This document shows, one piece after another, positions 1 through 5,728 of a stretch of 5,728 nucleotides of DNA. Source of the stretch: Firmicutes bacterium UBA5559 (lineage in GTDB: Bacteria > Bacillota > Clostridia > Peptostreptococcales > Anaerovoracaceae); the NCBI GenBank assembly GCA_002425705.1, contig DIMT01000014.1:39093-44820 (forward strand). The letters run 5' to 3'. Within the stretch, counting starts at the first letter, position 1. Every line of letters starts with the position of its first letter. A program made the translations under genes and the position numbers. The notes beneath the pieces were generated by a model, which ran no database searches, had not been told where the DNA came from, and worked only from the letters and a program-made list of their open reading frames with translations.

Positions 1-566
1 ACGAGCAGTACTCCCGCATCCCGGTCTATCAGGATTCGATCGATCGCATCATCGGCTTCATACACGTCCGCGATATGTTTGAGTTGGACGAGGATGAGCG
101 GTCCAAACGCAGGGTGCGCGAACTGATGCGGCCCGTACGGTTCGTTCCGGAAACGAAGCCGGTCAGTGACCTGATGCGCGAGATGCAGGCAGATCGCGCC
201 CACATGGCGGTCGTGGTCGACGAGTACGGAGGAACGGCAGGAATCGTCACCATGGAAGACCTGGTGGAGGAAATTCTGGGGAATATTGCCGACGAATACG
301 ATGATGATGAGGATGATGAAATCCTTCGCATTGATAACAAGACCTTTGAAGTTAAAGGAACCATCAGCCTTTATGAACTGGAACGGATTCTGGAAGTTGA
401 GCTGCCTACCGAAGAATTTGAGACCCTGAATGGTTTTTTCATCCACCTGCTGGGAGGGGATATTCCGCCAATGGATCAGGCCAGCCGGGCGACTTATAAG
501 GACATTCGGCTCACTACTCTGCTTGTTTCTGAAAAGAGAATCGAAAAGATTCTCCTTCAACTCTAA
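1..566 (+). CDS. CBS / CorC_HlyC domain membrane protein of the HlyC/CorC (UPF0053) family, 3' part only
   Basis: The reading frame is already open at the left edge (first full codon at position 3) and runs 187 codons to TAA at 564-566, so the N-terminus is missing. Family members usually have an N-terminal DUF21 membrane domain, two CBS domains and a C-terminal CorC_HlyC domain. What remains here is the end of CBS1 (SRIPVYQDSIDRIIGFIHV), a full CBS2 (about nt 126-284, with AVVVDEYGGTAGIVTMEDLV, typical of this family), and an acidic linker (DEYDDDEDDE) encoded by a GAT-rich tract near 297-320. The CorC_HlyC domain follows (FEVKG near 348, then the ETLNGFF and GGDIPP motifs). CBS pairs bind adenosyl nucleotides, and the family is linked to Mg2+/divalent cation efflux or transport; older 'hemolysin' names are mostly not functional descriptions. 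No terminator is visible after the stop, and the stop codon overlaps the next promoter. Family assignment is firm; the substrate is unknown. Confidence 0.93.
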   Translation, partial: EQYSRIPVYQDSIDRIIGFIHVRDMFELDEDERSKRRVRELMRPVRFVPETKPVSDLMREMQADRAHMAVVVDEYGGTAGIVTMEDLVEEILGNIADEYDDDEDDEILRIDNKTFEVKGTISLYELERILEVELPTEEFETLNGFFIHLLGGDIPPMDQASRATYKDIRLTTLLVSEKRIEKILLQL

Positions 567-590
567 AGATATCCGCTGATCTGCCGATAT
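564..590 (+). promoter_or_regulatory. Sigma-28 (SigD/FliA) flagellar-type promoter for the hemerythrin operon
   Basis: TAAA at 564-567 is followed by 16 nt and then CCGATAT at 584-590. This matches the known Bacillus SigD consensus (TAAA, 14-16 nt, CCGATAT). Read as GCCGATAT from 583 with a 15-nt spacer, it also matches the enteric FliA consensus except for the last base. The -35 element overlaps the TAA stop of the upstream gene. A start site about 7-9 nt downstream (near 598) would give a leader of roughly 57 nt before the ATG at 655. It is the best promoter in this gap and suggests expression as part of the flagellar/chemotaxis regulon. Confidence 0.8.
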
Positions 591-640
591 CAATAATTAG
601 AAGTATAATTTTTTAGAAGCAACCTTATTATATTGGCAGA

Positions 641-648
641 AGAAAGGA
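641..648 (+). promoter_or_regulatory. Ribosome binding site of the hemerythrin gene
   Basis: AGAAAGGA lies 6 nt before the ATG at 655 and fixes that start. No other in-frame start is better placed. Confidence 0.75.
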
Positions 649-654
649 ATCAAC

Positions 655-1059
655 ATGGCTATTAAATGGACAGAAGAATTATCCGTAGGAGTGGAACTGA
701 TCGATCAGGAGCATCAGCTGATGTTTGAAAAGGCCGGACAGCTTTTTGATGCCGGGAAAAAAGGCCAGGCTAAGGAAGAAATCGCTTCCCTGCTGTTATT
801 TCTGGACGAGTATACTAAAAAACATTTTGCCGATGAGGAGAAGTATATGGCCAGCGTCAGCTATCCGGAGCTGGAAAAGCAAAAGACTATGCATAGTAGC
901 TTTATCGGTGAACTGGACAAACTAAAGAAGGACTATATTGATTCCGGGAGCAACATATCCGTCATCATGAATGCTAATCAGATGGTGATTGACTGGCTGG
1001 TAAAGCACATCGCCAACGAGGATAAGAAAATCGGTGTCTATGTCAAAACGATGAAATAG
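655..1059 (+). CDS. Bacteriohemerythrin, single domain, with one iron-ligand His replaced by Gln
   Basis: This 134-residue cytosolic protein is the normal size for a stand-alone bacteriohemerythrin. These are four-helix bundles that bind O2 reversibly at a non-heme diiron site and serve in oxygen delivery, sensing or scavenging. The family signature is clear: IDQEH with His20, HFADEE with His57 and Glu61, YPELEKQKTMH with His80, and WLVKHIANED with His118 and Asp123. The spacing matches the canonical seven ligands, except that the first His of the H-x3-H pair is Gln76 (codon CAA at 880-882). A five-coordinate or altered iron site is therefore possible; activity cannot be judged from sequence. 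There is no signal peptide or membrane segment. The gene is first in an operon behind a sigma-28 promoter and ends 9 nt before the TTG of a c-di-GMP enzyme, which suggests the two act together. Separate hemerythrins are often found beside chemotaxis or GGDEF genes, and hemerythrin-GGDEF fusions exist. Confidence 0.95.
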   Translation: MAIKWTEELSVGVELIDQEHQLMFEKAGQLFDAGKKGQAKEEIASLLLFLDEYTKKHFADEEKYMASVSYPELEKQKTMHSSFIGELDKLKKDYIDSGSNISVIMNANQMVIDWLVKHIANEDKKIGVYVKTMK

Positions 1060-1065
1060 GGTGAT
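1058..1065 (+). promoter_or_regulatory. Ribosome binding site overlapping the hemerythrin stop, supporting a TTG start
   Basis: AGGGTGAT begins inside the TAG stop of the hemerythrin gene and matches the 3' half of the full Shine-Dalgarno sequence (GGTGAT). It sits 3 nt before TTG at 1069, an apt distance when aligned to the full anti-SD. No ATG or GTG in this frame lies near it; GTG at 1061 is in another frame and soon hits a stop. The overlap implies translational coupling of the two genes. Confidence 0.7.
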
Positions 1066-1068
1066 TAT

Positions 1069-3321
1069 TTGAGTAGAGGCCTGAGAAAAAACCTGATTTC
1101 CCTGGCAGTAGCCCTGATGATTCTGGCAGGAGCTATGTTTACAGCTTCTGTAGAATATCGGAGCAATGTCAGCCAGCAAAAACAAGATCTGGAGGATTCT
1201 CTGGAAGTCGTGAAAAGCAATTGGGAAAACATCATCGAAGCCCGGGTCCTTGGCCTGAAAGGGCTTATTTCCTATGTGGAGCTCCACCCAAACTTTACTC
1301 AGCAGGAATATGAAGCCTTCGCCAAAGGCCTGTACGAATCCCAGAATCAGATCGTGACCAACATCGCCTTGCTGAAGGATACCACAGTCACCTATGTCTA
1401 CCCTTATAACATCAATCGCCTGGCCATCGGCAGGGACCTTGCCCTGGAAGAGGGTCAGCGGAACTTTATCCGTTACACGAAAAATACCCGGAAGTCCATT
1501 ATGGACGCACCGGTGGAACTGATCCAGGGGGGCGTGGGCATTGTGGTCCGAAGCCCACTGATGATGGAGGGAGAATACTGGGGGCAGGTCTCCTTCGTAT
1601 TTGACTATTATGCAGCCCTTCAGACCACTGGTATGCTGGATCTGGACAGAGAAAACCGGATTCAGCTGACCTTTATTAATCCCCTGAACGGCAAGTTGAA
1701 AACCGTCTGGTCCAATTACGAAGAGCCCCTGACCGATCCGGTGATTAAATCCATTCGGCTTTATGATACCAGCATGAAACTCTATGGGATGCCCAAAGAA
1801 GGCTGGAACGGATTATCCCAACTTTTCTATTTCATTTTGATAACTGGTCTCCTGCTTTCCGTGGCATCCTTTTTTGCCTTGAGGCAGCTCATTACGGTCA
1901 AGGACCAGCTTCAGGAAAATCAGCTGACCATCCGGGAAGCCAATGAACGGCTTCAGAATGCCAACGATGAGCTGGAGGCAACGATCCATCAGCTGGTTGC
2001 CAGCGAAAAAGGACTGAAAGAACAGTATCAGGAAATCAAAAAACAGGAAGAAACCATTCAGTTCATGGCAGAACGAGATCCCCTCACCGAACTATATAAC
2101 CGCCGGAAAATGGTGGAGGTTCTGAAGGATATTTTTCAATCGGGGGATTCCGGTGCCATGCTGCTCCTGGATATCGATAATTTTAAGGATATCAACGATT
2201 CCCAAGGCCACGTTTTTGGGGACCGGGTTCTCCGTGAAGTGGCCGAAGTTCTTTTGGAATCAGCCCGGGACAATTGGAGCGTATTTCGGCTGGGTGGAGA
2301 CGAGTTCGTCCTGCTGTATCAGGGAGAGCCGGACCTGAAGTTGATCGAAGAAAAGACTGAAGAAATCCGTCGGGAATTGATTGTTGGGACCAAGGTGGAG
2401 CACCTGATGAACCACATCACTGTAAGCATTGGCGTGGTTCGATTCCCCCGGGACGGCTATACCATGGAAGAGCTGATGATCCGGGCGGATATTGCCATGT
2501 ATACGGCAAAGCGGGCCGGAAAGAATCAGTGCCAGTTGTTCCGGGAAGAAATGATCCAGGACTTTGAACGAAAGATTCATATTGAACGGCAGCTTCGCAA
2601 GAGTTTAGAAGAGCAGAGTCTTTACCTCCTTTATCAGCCCGTAGTGACAGCGGAAACCGGAGAAATCCGGTACTTTGAAGCCTTGCTTCGGATGGGGGAC
2701 AATAGCATTTCCCCCGGGGAATTTATTCCCGTAGCCGAAGAATCCGGATTGATTCTTCCCGTCGGTGAGTGGGTTATCCGCAGAGTTGTCCAACAGCTTA
2801 AAGAGTGGGAAGAGGCAGGGTTATCTCTAAGACCAGTGGCTATCAACATCTCTCCCCGTCAGGTTCGGGGAAAAAGCTTTGCAGCCCTGCTCCATCAGGA
2901 ACTGGAGAGAAATCAGATCTCTACGGAATTCATTGAAGTTGAAATCACGGAAACCGTTCTTTTGGAAGGGGTTGACGAGAACATTCAGGTTTTGGAGGAT
3001 CTTCGGAATCGGGGAATTTCCATCGCGCTGGATGATTTCGGCACCGGATATTCTTCCCTCAACTACCTGACCTACCTGCCGGTGAGCAAAATTAAGCTGG
3101 ATAAGACCATGAAAGATCGAGTTCTGGCATTTGGAAAGGAAAGAGCGCTGAAAAGCCTGATTGACCTGATTCACGGATTGGATATGGAAATAGTGGCAGA
3201 GGGAATCGAAAGTCAGCAAGAAAGCCGGATCCTTGCTTCCCAGGGATGTGATTTGCTGCAAGGCTATCTGTTCAGCCCGCCGGTGACAGCGGAAGAGGCC
3301 GCTAAGATGCTCGCGGGGTAA
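1069..3321 (+). CDS. Membrane-bound CHASE-GGDEF-EAL bifunctional cyclic-di-GMP enzyme
   Basis: The 750-residue protein has membrane segments at about residues 8-28 and 250-271, enclosing an extracytoplasmic CHASE-type sensor (about 50-200). CHASE hallmarks are TYVYPYNIN (108-116), APVELIQGG (147-155) and the YWGQVSFVFD strand (170-179). A charged helical stretch (about 273-335), likely a coiled coil, leads to the GGDEF domain (about 337-495). That domain has DPLTELYNRR, DIDNFKDIND (metal ligand Asp368) and intact GGDEF (409-413), so diguanylate cyclase activity is possible. The product-inhibition site is broken: Arg400 is present but Trp403 replaces Asp in RxxD. The EAL domain (about 510-750) keeps the residues expected for phosphodiesterase activity: EAL 537-539, Asn593, Glu625, Asp655-Asp656 in DDFGTGYSS, Lys676, VAEGIE 709-714 and Gln731. 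It could therefore make or degrade c-di-GMP, with the balance set by the CHASE ligand or the partner hemerythrin. The TTG start is chosen from the ribosome site. A strong terminator follows the stop. Confidence 0.95.
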   Translation: MSRGLRKNLISLAVALMILAGAMFTASVEYRSNVSQQKQDLEDSLEVVKSNWENIIEARVLGLKGLISYVELHPNFTQQEYEAFAKGLYESQNQIVTNIALLKDTTVTYVYPYNINRLAIGRDLALEEGQRNFIRYTKNTRKSIMDAPVELIQGGVGIVVRSPLMMEGEYWGQVSFVFDYYAALQTTGMLDLDRENRIQLTFINPLNGKLKTVWSNYEEPLTDPVIKSIRLYDTSMKLYGMPKEGWNGLSQLFYFILITGLLLSVASFFALRQLITVKDQLQENQLTIREANERLQNANDELEATIHQLVASEKGLKEQYQEIKKQEETIQFMAERDPLTELYNRRKMVEVLKDIFQSGDSGAMLLLDIDNFKDINDSQGHVFGDRVLREVAEVLLESARDNWSVFRLGGDEFVLLYQGEPDLKLIEEKTEEIRRELIVGTKVEHLMNHITVSIGVVRFPRDGYTMEELMIRADIAMYTAKRAGKNQCQLFREEMIQDFERKIHIERQLRKSLEEQSLYLLYQPVVTAETGEIRYFEALLRMGDNSISPGEFIPVAEESGLILPVGEWVIRRVVQQLKEWEEAGLSLRPVAINISPRQVRGKSFAALLHQELERNQISTEFIEVEITETVLLEGVDENIQVLEDLRNRGISIALDDFGTGYSSLNYLTYLPVSKIKLDKTMKDRVLAFGKERALKSLIDLIHGLDMEIVAEGIESQQESRILASQGCDLLQGYLFSPPVTAEEAAKMLAG

Positions 3322-3354
3322 TGGGATAAAGAAATTTTGAATAATTTAATGCAG

Positions 3355-3385
3355 TGCGCGAGGGTTTCCTCGTGCATTTTTTATT
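3355..3385 (+). terminator. Rho-independent terminator of the hemerythrin / c-di-GMP operon
   Basis: The left arm TGCGCGAGG (3355-3363) pairs with the right arm CCTCGTGCA (3368-3376) over 9 bp with one G-T pair and a GTTT loop. Six T residues follow directly (3377-3382), then ATT. It lies 33 nt after the TAA at 3319-3321 and separates the operon from the chemoreceptor gene. Confidence 0.92.
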
Positions 3386-3394
3386 AGAATCTAT

Positions 3395-3420
3395 TAAGTT
3401 TTTGAATCTATAACCGATAT
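3395..3420 (+). promoter_or_regulatory. Sigma-28 (SigD/FliA) type promoter of the chemoreceptor gene
   Basis: CCGATAT at 3414-3420 is a perfect match to the SigD -10 element. TAAG at 3395-3398, 15 nt upstream, matches the TAAA -35 core at three of four bases. The site follows the terminator directly, as expected for a new transcription unit. The predicted start near 3428 gives a leader of about 53 nt. Chemoreceptor genes are classic targets of this sigma factor, which supports both the promoter and the gene call. Confidence 0.75.
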
Positions 3421-3424
3421 TATA

Positions 3425-3442
3425 TGTAACTGGTTACAACCA
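3425..3442. repeat. Two overlapping short palindromes at the predicted chemoreceptor transcription start
   Basis: TGTAAC (3425-3430) and GTTACA (3433-3438) form a 6-bp inverted repeat around TG. TGGTT (3431-3435) and AACCA (3438-3442) form a second 5-bp inverted repeat around AC. They share bases, so only one could fold at a time in RNA. The position right after the -10 element would suit an operator, but no regulator is identified and short palindromes also arise by chance. Confidence 0.35.
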
Positions 3443-3464
3443 ACCCGGAAAAGACTCGGAAATT

Positions 3465-3472
3465 AAAAGGAG
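3465..3472 (+). promoter_or_regulatory. Ribosome binding site of the chemoreceptor gene
   Basis: AAAAGGAG ends 8 nt before the ATG at 3481, which is ideal spacing. An in-frame TTG at 3478 and ATG at 3490 are possible but less well placed. Confidence 0.8.
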
Positions 3473-3480
3473 CAATATTG

Positions 3481-5728
3481 ATGAACATCATGAACCGATC
3501 TATTAAAATGCGGCTGATCATTACCTTCACCTTGGTCATCGCCGTATCCAACATCCTGCTGGCTACTCTTGCAGTAAGTACGGTAGGCAGTAATATGGTT
3601 GACAGCACTCATGGAGATCTGATTGAGATCGCCAAGGAAGAGGCTAAATACGTGCAGGCGAAGAGAGACTCTGAAGTAAACTACATTTCAACTCTGAGCC
3701 GGAGCAGGCAGCTGACGGAAGCCACTTCCGCGGAAGACCTGCAGGTCTTTTTCACAGCGGAAGCCGCCAGCACCGGCTATCGCAATTATATTCTGGCCGA
3801 TTTGTCAGGCCGTCAAACCGGAATCCTGTCCCGGGATATCCGAGCAGATCTGAAGGAAATGGATTTTTTCACCCAGGCCCTCCAGGGCCAGCCTTCCTCG
3901 TCGGATTTGCTGATTGACACGGAGAAAGGGGAAGCCTCAATATTTTTTGCTGCCCCAATCATGCAAGGCAATAGCCAAATCGGCATCCTCATCGGGGAAA
4001 AGGATGGCATGATGCTCAGTGATATGGTGGCGTCCATCAGTTATCGGGAAACCGGATTTGCTTATATGATCGATAACAAGGGCCGGGCCATCGGAGACCG
4101 GAACCTGGATTTGGTGCTGGGTCAGGTCAACTACATTCAGGCCGGTCAGGAAGACCCCAAGCTAGCACCCCTTTCCAAGCTGATGGAAGAGGAGATGATT
4201 ACCGGTCAGGTAGGCAGCGGGGAATACGCCTATGAGGGGAATGATCAGATCATTGCCTTCGCACCTGTGGAGGGGAGTCCCTGGATCGTAGCAGTTGGCA
4301 TGATTACATCAGAAGTGCTTCGGGAGGTGAATCAGTTGAGAAATATATTGATTCTCACCGCCCTGATTGCTTTGGCAGTTGGTGCCATGATCGTCATGGT
4401 CATCAGCGGACAGATCAGCAAACCCCTGGTCCGGCTTTCTAAAGCGGCCGACACCCTGGCTACCGGAAGCATCAATGCCGACATCAGCGGCATCACAAAG
4501 AAGAAGGATGAAATAGGCAAGTTGGTGGATTCCTTTGGAGGAATGATTGAGAATATACGGACTCAGGCAGAGGCAGCCCGGAAGATTGCTTCTGGAGATC
4601 TGAACCTGGAAATCCAACCCAAGTCCCAGGATGACGTTTTGGCCATCAGCATGGGATCGGTGGTGCAAACCCTTCAGAGTCTGGTGTCGGAAACCGAAAC
4701 CCTTACGAAAGCGGCTGCCGAAGGCCAGCTGGCTACCCGGGGAGATGCGGAATCCTTCCAGGGCAGTTACCGGGAAATCGTACTGGGCGTCAACAACACC
4801 CTGGATGCGGTCATTGGACCCCTGAACGTGGCAGCCGATTATATGGACCGGATCAGCAAGGGAGACATCCCGGAAAAGATTACCGACGAATACAACGGGG
4901 ATTTCAATACCATTAAAAATAATCTGAACACCTGTATCGATGCCGTCAACCGTATCGTATCGGAGCTGAACCAGCTTGCAGCGGGTATCGTCCGGGGCAA
5001 TCTGCGAAACCGCAGCGACGAAGATCTCCACAGCGGAGACTTCGCTGCCATCATTGCCGGCGTCAACCGAACCCTGGATACCCTGGTGGGTTATCTGGAT
5101 GAGATACCAGCGCCGGTACAGATCATCGACCGGGAATATGGTATTCGATATGGCAATAATACGGTATTGAATCTGCTGAACCAGAAAGCAGAAGAGTTGA
5201 CCGGTCAGGATTGCCGAAAACTAATCCGTACCGAGGACAGTGAGGCAGGCCATCATGTGGCAGAAATCGCCATGAAGGAAGACCGGAAGGTTACGGGAGA
5301 AACCAAAGCCCACATTGGGGGTCTGGTACTGGATGTATCCTATACGGGGATGCCGGTCAAGGATGAATCAGGAACCATCATCGGTGTCATGGAAATGGTG
5401 GTGGATCAGACGGAAGTCAAACAGGCAGCCCGTCTGGCAGAAAAACAGGCCGATTACCAGGCGGCAGAGGTGGAACGGCTCATCGGAAACCTGGAGAAGA
5501 TTGCCAGCGGAGACTTGGACATCCAACCGGAAACCGCCGAAGGGGACGCCGACACCAAACAGATCCAAACCAATTTTGAAAAGATCAATCAGAGCCTGAG
5601 CCAGAGCGCAGAAGCCCTCCAGGCCATGATGGCGGACGTACAGATGCTGGCAAGAGCCGCCGTGGAAGGCCGCCTGGATACCCGGGCAGAAGCCGTCAAG
5701 CACCAAGGAGACTTCCGGCGAATCGTCG
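3481..5728 (+). CDS. Methyl-accepting chemotaxis protein, dCache / poly-HAMP / PAS type, 5' part only
   Basis: The frame is open from ATG to the window edge (749 full codons), so the C-terminal signalling domain is not seen. Residues about 12-34 form the first membrane segment and about 289-309 the second. Between them is a double-Cache-like extracytoplasmic sensor, with GFAYMIDNKGRAIG and GSPWIVAVGM near its end. A canonical HAMP follows (Pro315 to DEIG at 343-346). Next comes a chain of HAMP-like modules marked by short G-x-L/I motifs: IASGDLNLEI (369-378), AAEGQLATR (412-420), ISKGDIPEKI (458-467) and VRGNLRNR (504-511). A PAS domain (about 535-650) follows, then a second run (IASGDLDIQP 674-683, AVEGRLDTR 727-735). 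This layout is known from large chemoreceptors of anaerobes, in which poly-HAMP arrays relay signals from membrane and cytosolic sensors to CheA/CheW. The Cache ligand is not predictable. A histidine kinase is an alternative until the 3' end is seen, but the sigma-28 promoter favours a chemoreceptor. Confidence 0.88.
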   Translation, partial: MNIMNRSIKMRLIITFTLVIAVSNILLATLAVSTVGSNMVDSTHGDLIEIAKEEAKYVQAKRDSEVNYISTLSRSRQLTEATSAEDLQVFFTAEAASTGYRNYILADLSGRQTGILSRDIRADLKEMDFFTQALQGQPSSSDLLIDTEKGEASIFFAAPIMQGNSQIGILIGEKDGMMLSDMVASISYRETGFAYMIDNKGRAIGDRNLDLVLGQVNYIQAGQEDPKLAPLSKLMEEEMITGQVGSGEYAYEGNDQIIAFAPVEGSPWIVAVGMITSEVLREVNQLRNILILTALIALAVGAMIVMVISGQISKPLVRLSKAADTLATGSINADISGITKKKDEIGKLVDSFGGMIENIRTQAEAARKIASGDLNLEIQPKSQDDVLAISMGSVVQTLQSLVSETETLTKAAAEGQLATRGDAESFQGSYREIVLGVNNTLDAVIGPLNVAADYMDRISKGDIPEKITDEYNGDFNTIKNNLNTCIDAVNRIVSELNQLAAGIVRGNLRNRSDEDLHSGDFAAIIAGVNRTLDTLVGYLDEIPAPVQIIDREYGIRYGNNTVLNLLNQKAEELTGQDCRKLIRTEDSEAGHHVAEIAMKEDRKVTGETKAHIGGLVLDVSYTGMPVKDESGTIIGVMEMVVDQTEVKQAARLAEKQADYQAAEVERLIGNLEKIASGDLDIQPETAEGDADTKQIQTNFEKINQSLSQSAEALQAMMADVQMLARAAVEGRLDTRAEAVKHQGDFRRIV
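4585..4782 (+). repeat. Copy 1 of a duplicated HAMP-like module pair in the chemoreceptor
   Basis: Residues 369-434 run from IASGDLNLEIQP through AAEGQLATR to GSYREIV. The same order of motifs recurs after the PAS domain at 5500-5727. Similarity is clear at the protein level and patchy in DNA, so the duplication is old. Confidence 0.65.
5500..5727 (+). repeat. Copy 2 of a duplicated HAMP-like module pair in the chemoreceptor
   Basis: Residues 674-749 run from IASGDLDIQP through AVEGRLDTR to GDFRRIV, matching copy 1 with about ten extra residues between the two motifs. The module is still open at the window edge, so more HAMP-like units probably follow before the signalling domain. Confidence 0.65.

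Noticed and set aside
297..320. GAT-rich simple repeat as a possible phase-variable tract
   Set aside because: It is imperfect and in frame, and encodes the acidic linker usual between CBS2 and the CorC_HlyC domain in this family.
29..364. A 111-codon serine-rich minus-strand frame antisense to the CBS protein
   Set aside because: Its serine run is the antisense of the Asp/Glu-rich linker (GAT repeats); the + strand frame has clear CBS motifs.
604..609. A perfect TATAAT as a housekeeping -10 element before the hemerythrin gene
   Set aside because: The hexamer at -35 distance (CTGCCG, 581-586) is a poor match and there is no TGn extension in this AT-rich leader. It may be a weak secondary promoter, but the sigma-28 match is much better.
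922..1287. A 121-codon minus-strand frame spanning the hemerythrin / c-di-GMP enzyme junction
   Set aside because: It overlaps two clear + strand genes and has no family features.
2827..3261. A 144-codon minus-strand frame antisense to the EAL domain
   Set aside because: The + strand encodes a complete EAL domain with all catalytic motifs here; the antisense product resembles nothing recognised.
3402..3430. A sigma-A promoter for the chemoreceptor (TTGAAT, 17 nt, TGTAAC)
   Set aside because: Each hexamer matches only four of six bases; the perfect CCGATAT with TAAG fifteen bases upstream explains the region better.
4309..5031. A 240-codon open frame on the minus strand, antisense to the chemoreceptor
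   Set aside because: It lies wholly inside a well-supported + strand gene, its translation shows no recognisable domain, and long antisense frames are expected from the codon pattern of the real gene.
1..5728. CRISPR array, tRNA/rRNA genes, insertion sequence or phage remnants
   Set aside because: No regularly spaced repeats, cloverleaf-like segments, transposase motifs or flanking inverted repeats were seen; nearly all of the window is coding.

Overview
The window looks like chromosomal DNA from a motile, probably anaerobic Gram-positive bacterium of the Clostridia type. This is inferred from strong purine-rich Shine-Dalgarno sites, a TTG start, a flagellar sigma-28 (SigD/FliA) -10 element of the Firmicutes form CCGATAT, and many signalling genes. 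GC content looks intermediate, near half by eye. The taxonomic call is tentative because no rRNA or other marker is present. All genes lie on the + strand.

Layout: (1) positions 1-566 hold the 3' end of a CBS/CorC_HlyC-domain membrane protein of the HlyC/CorC (UPF0053) family. (2) Positions 567-654 are a short intergenic region with a near-perfect sigma-28 promoter whose -35 box overlaps the upstream stop codon. (3) Positions 655-3321 are a two-gene operon: a single-domain bacteriohemerythrin, then, 9 nt later, a 750-residue membrane c-di-GMP enzyme (CHASE sensor, GGDEF, EAL) that starts with TTG. (4) Positions 3322-3480 hold a strong intrinsic terminator, a second sigma-28-type promoter and two overlapping palindromes. 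(5) From 3481 to the window edge runs the 5' part of a large methyl-accepting chemotaxis protein (dCache, membrane segment, multiple HAMP-like modules, PAS, further HAMP-like modules). Its signalling tip lies beyond the window.

How the parts may work together: both transcription units appear to be driven by the flagellar sigma factor, so the hemerythrin, the c-di-GMP enzyme and the chemoreceptor would be made together with the flagella. A plausible reading is an oxygen- or redox-responsive motility module. The hemerythrin would bind O2 (or another diiron ligand), the bifunctional GGDEF-EAL protein would set c-di-GMP, and the chemoreceptor would bias swimming. The hemerythrin lacks one of the seven canonical diiron ligands (Gln76 where His is expected), and the GGDEF domain has a degenerate inhibitory I-site. 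Both departures are visible in the sequence, but their functional effect is inferred.
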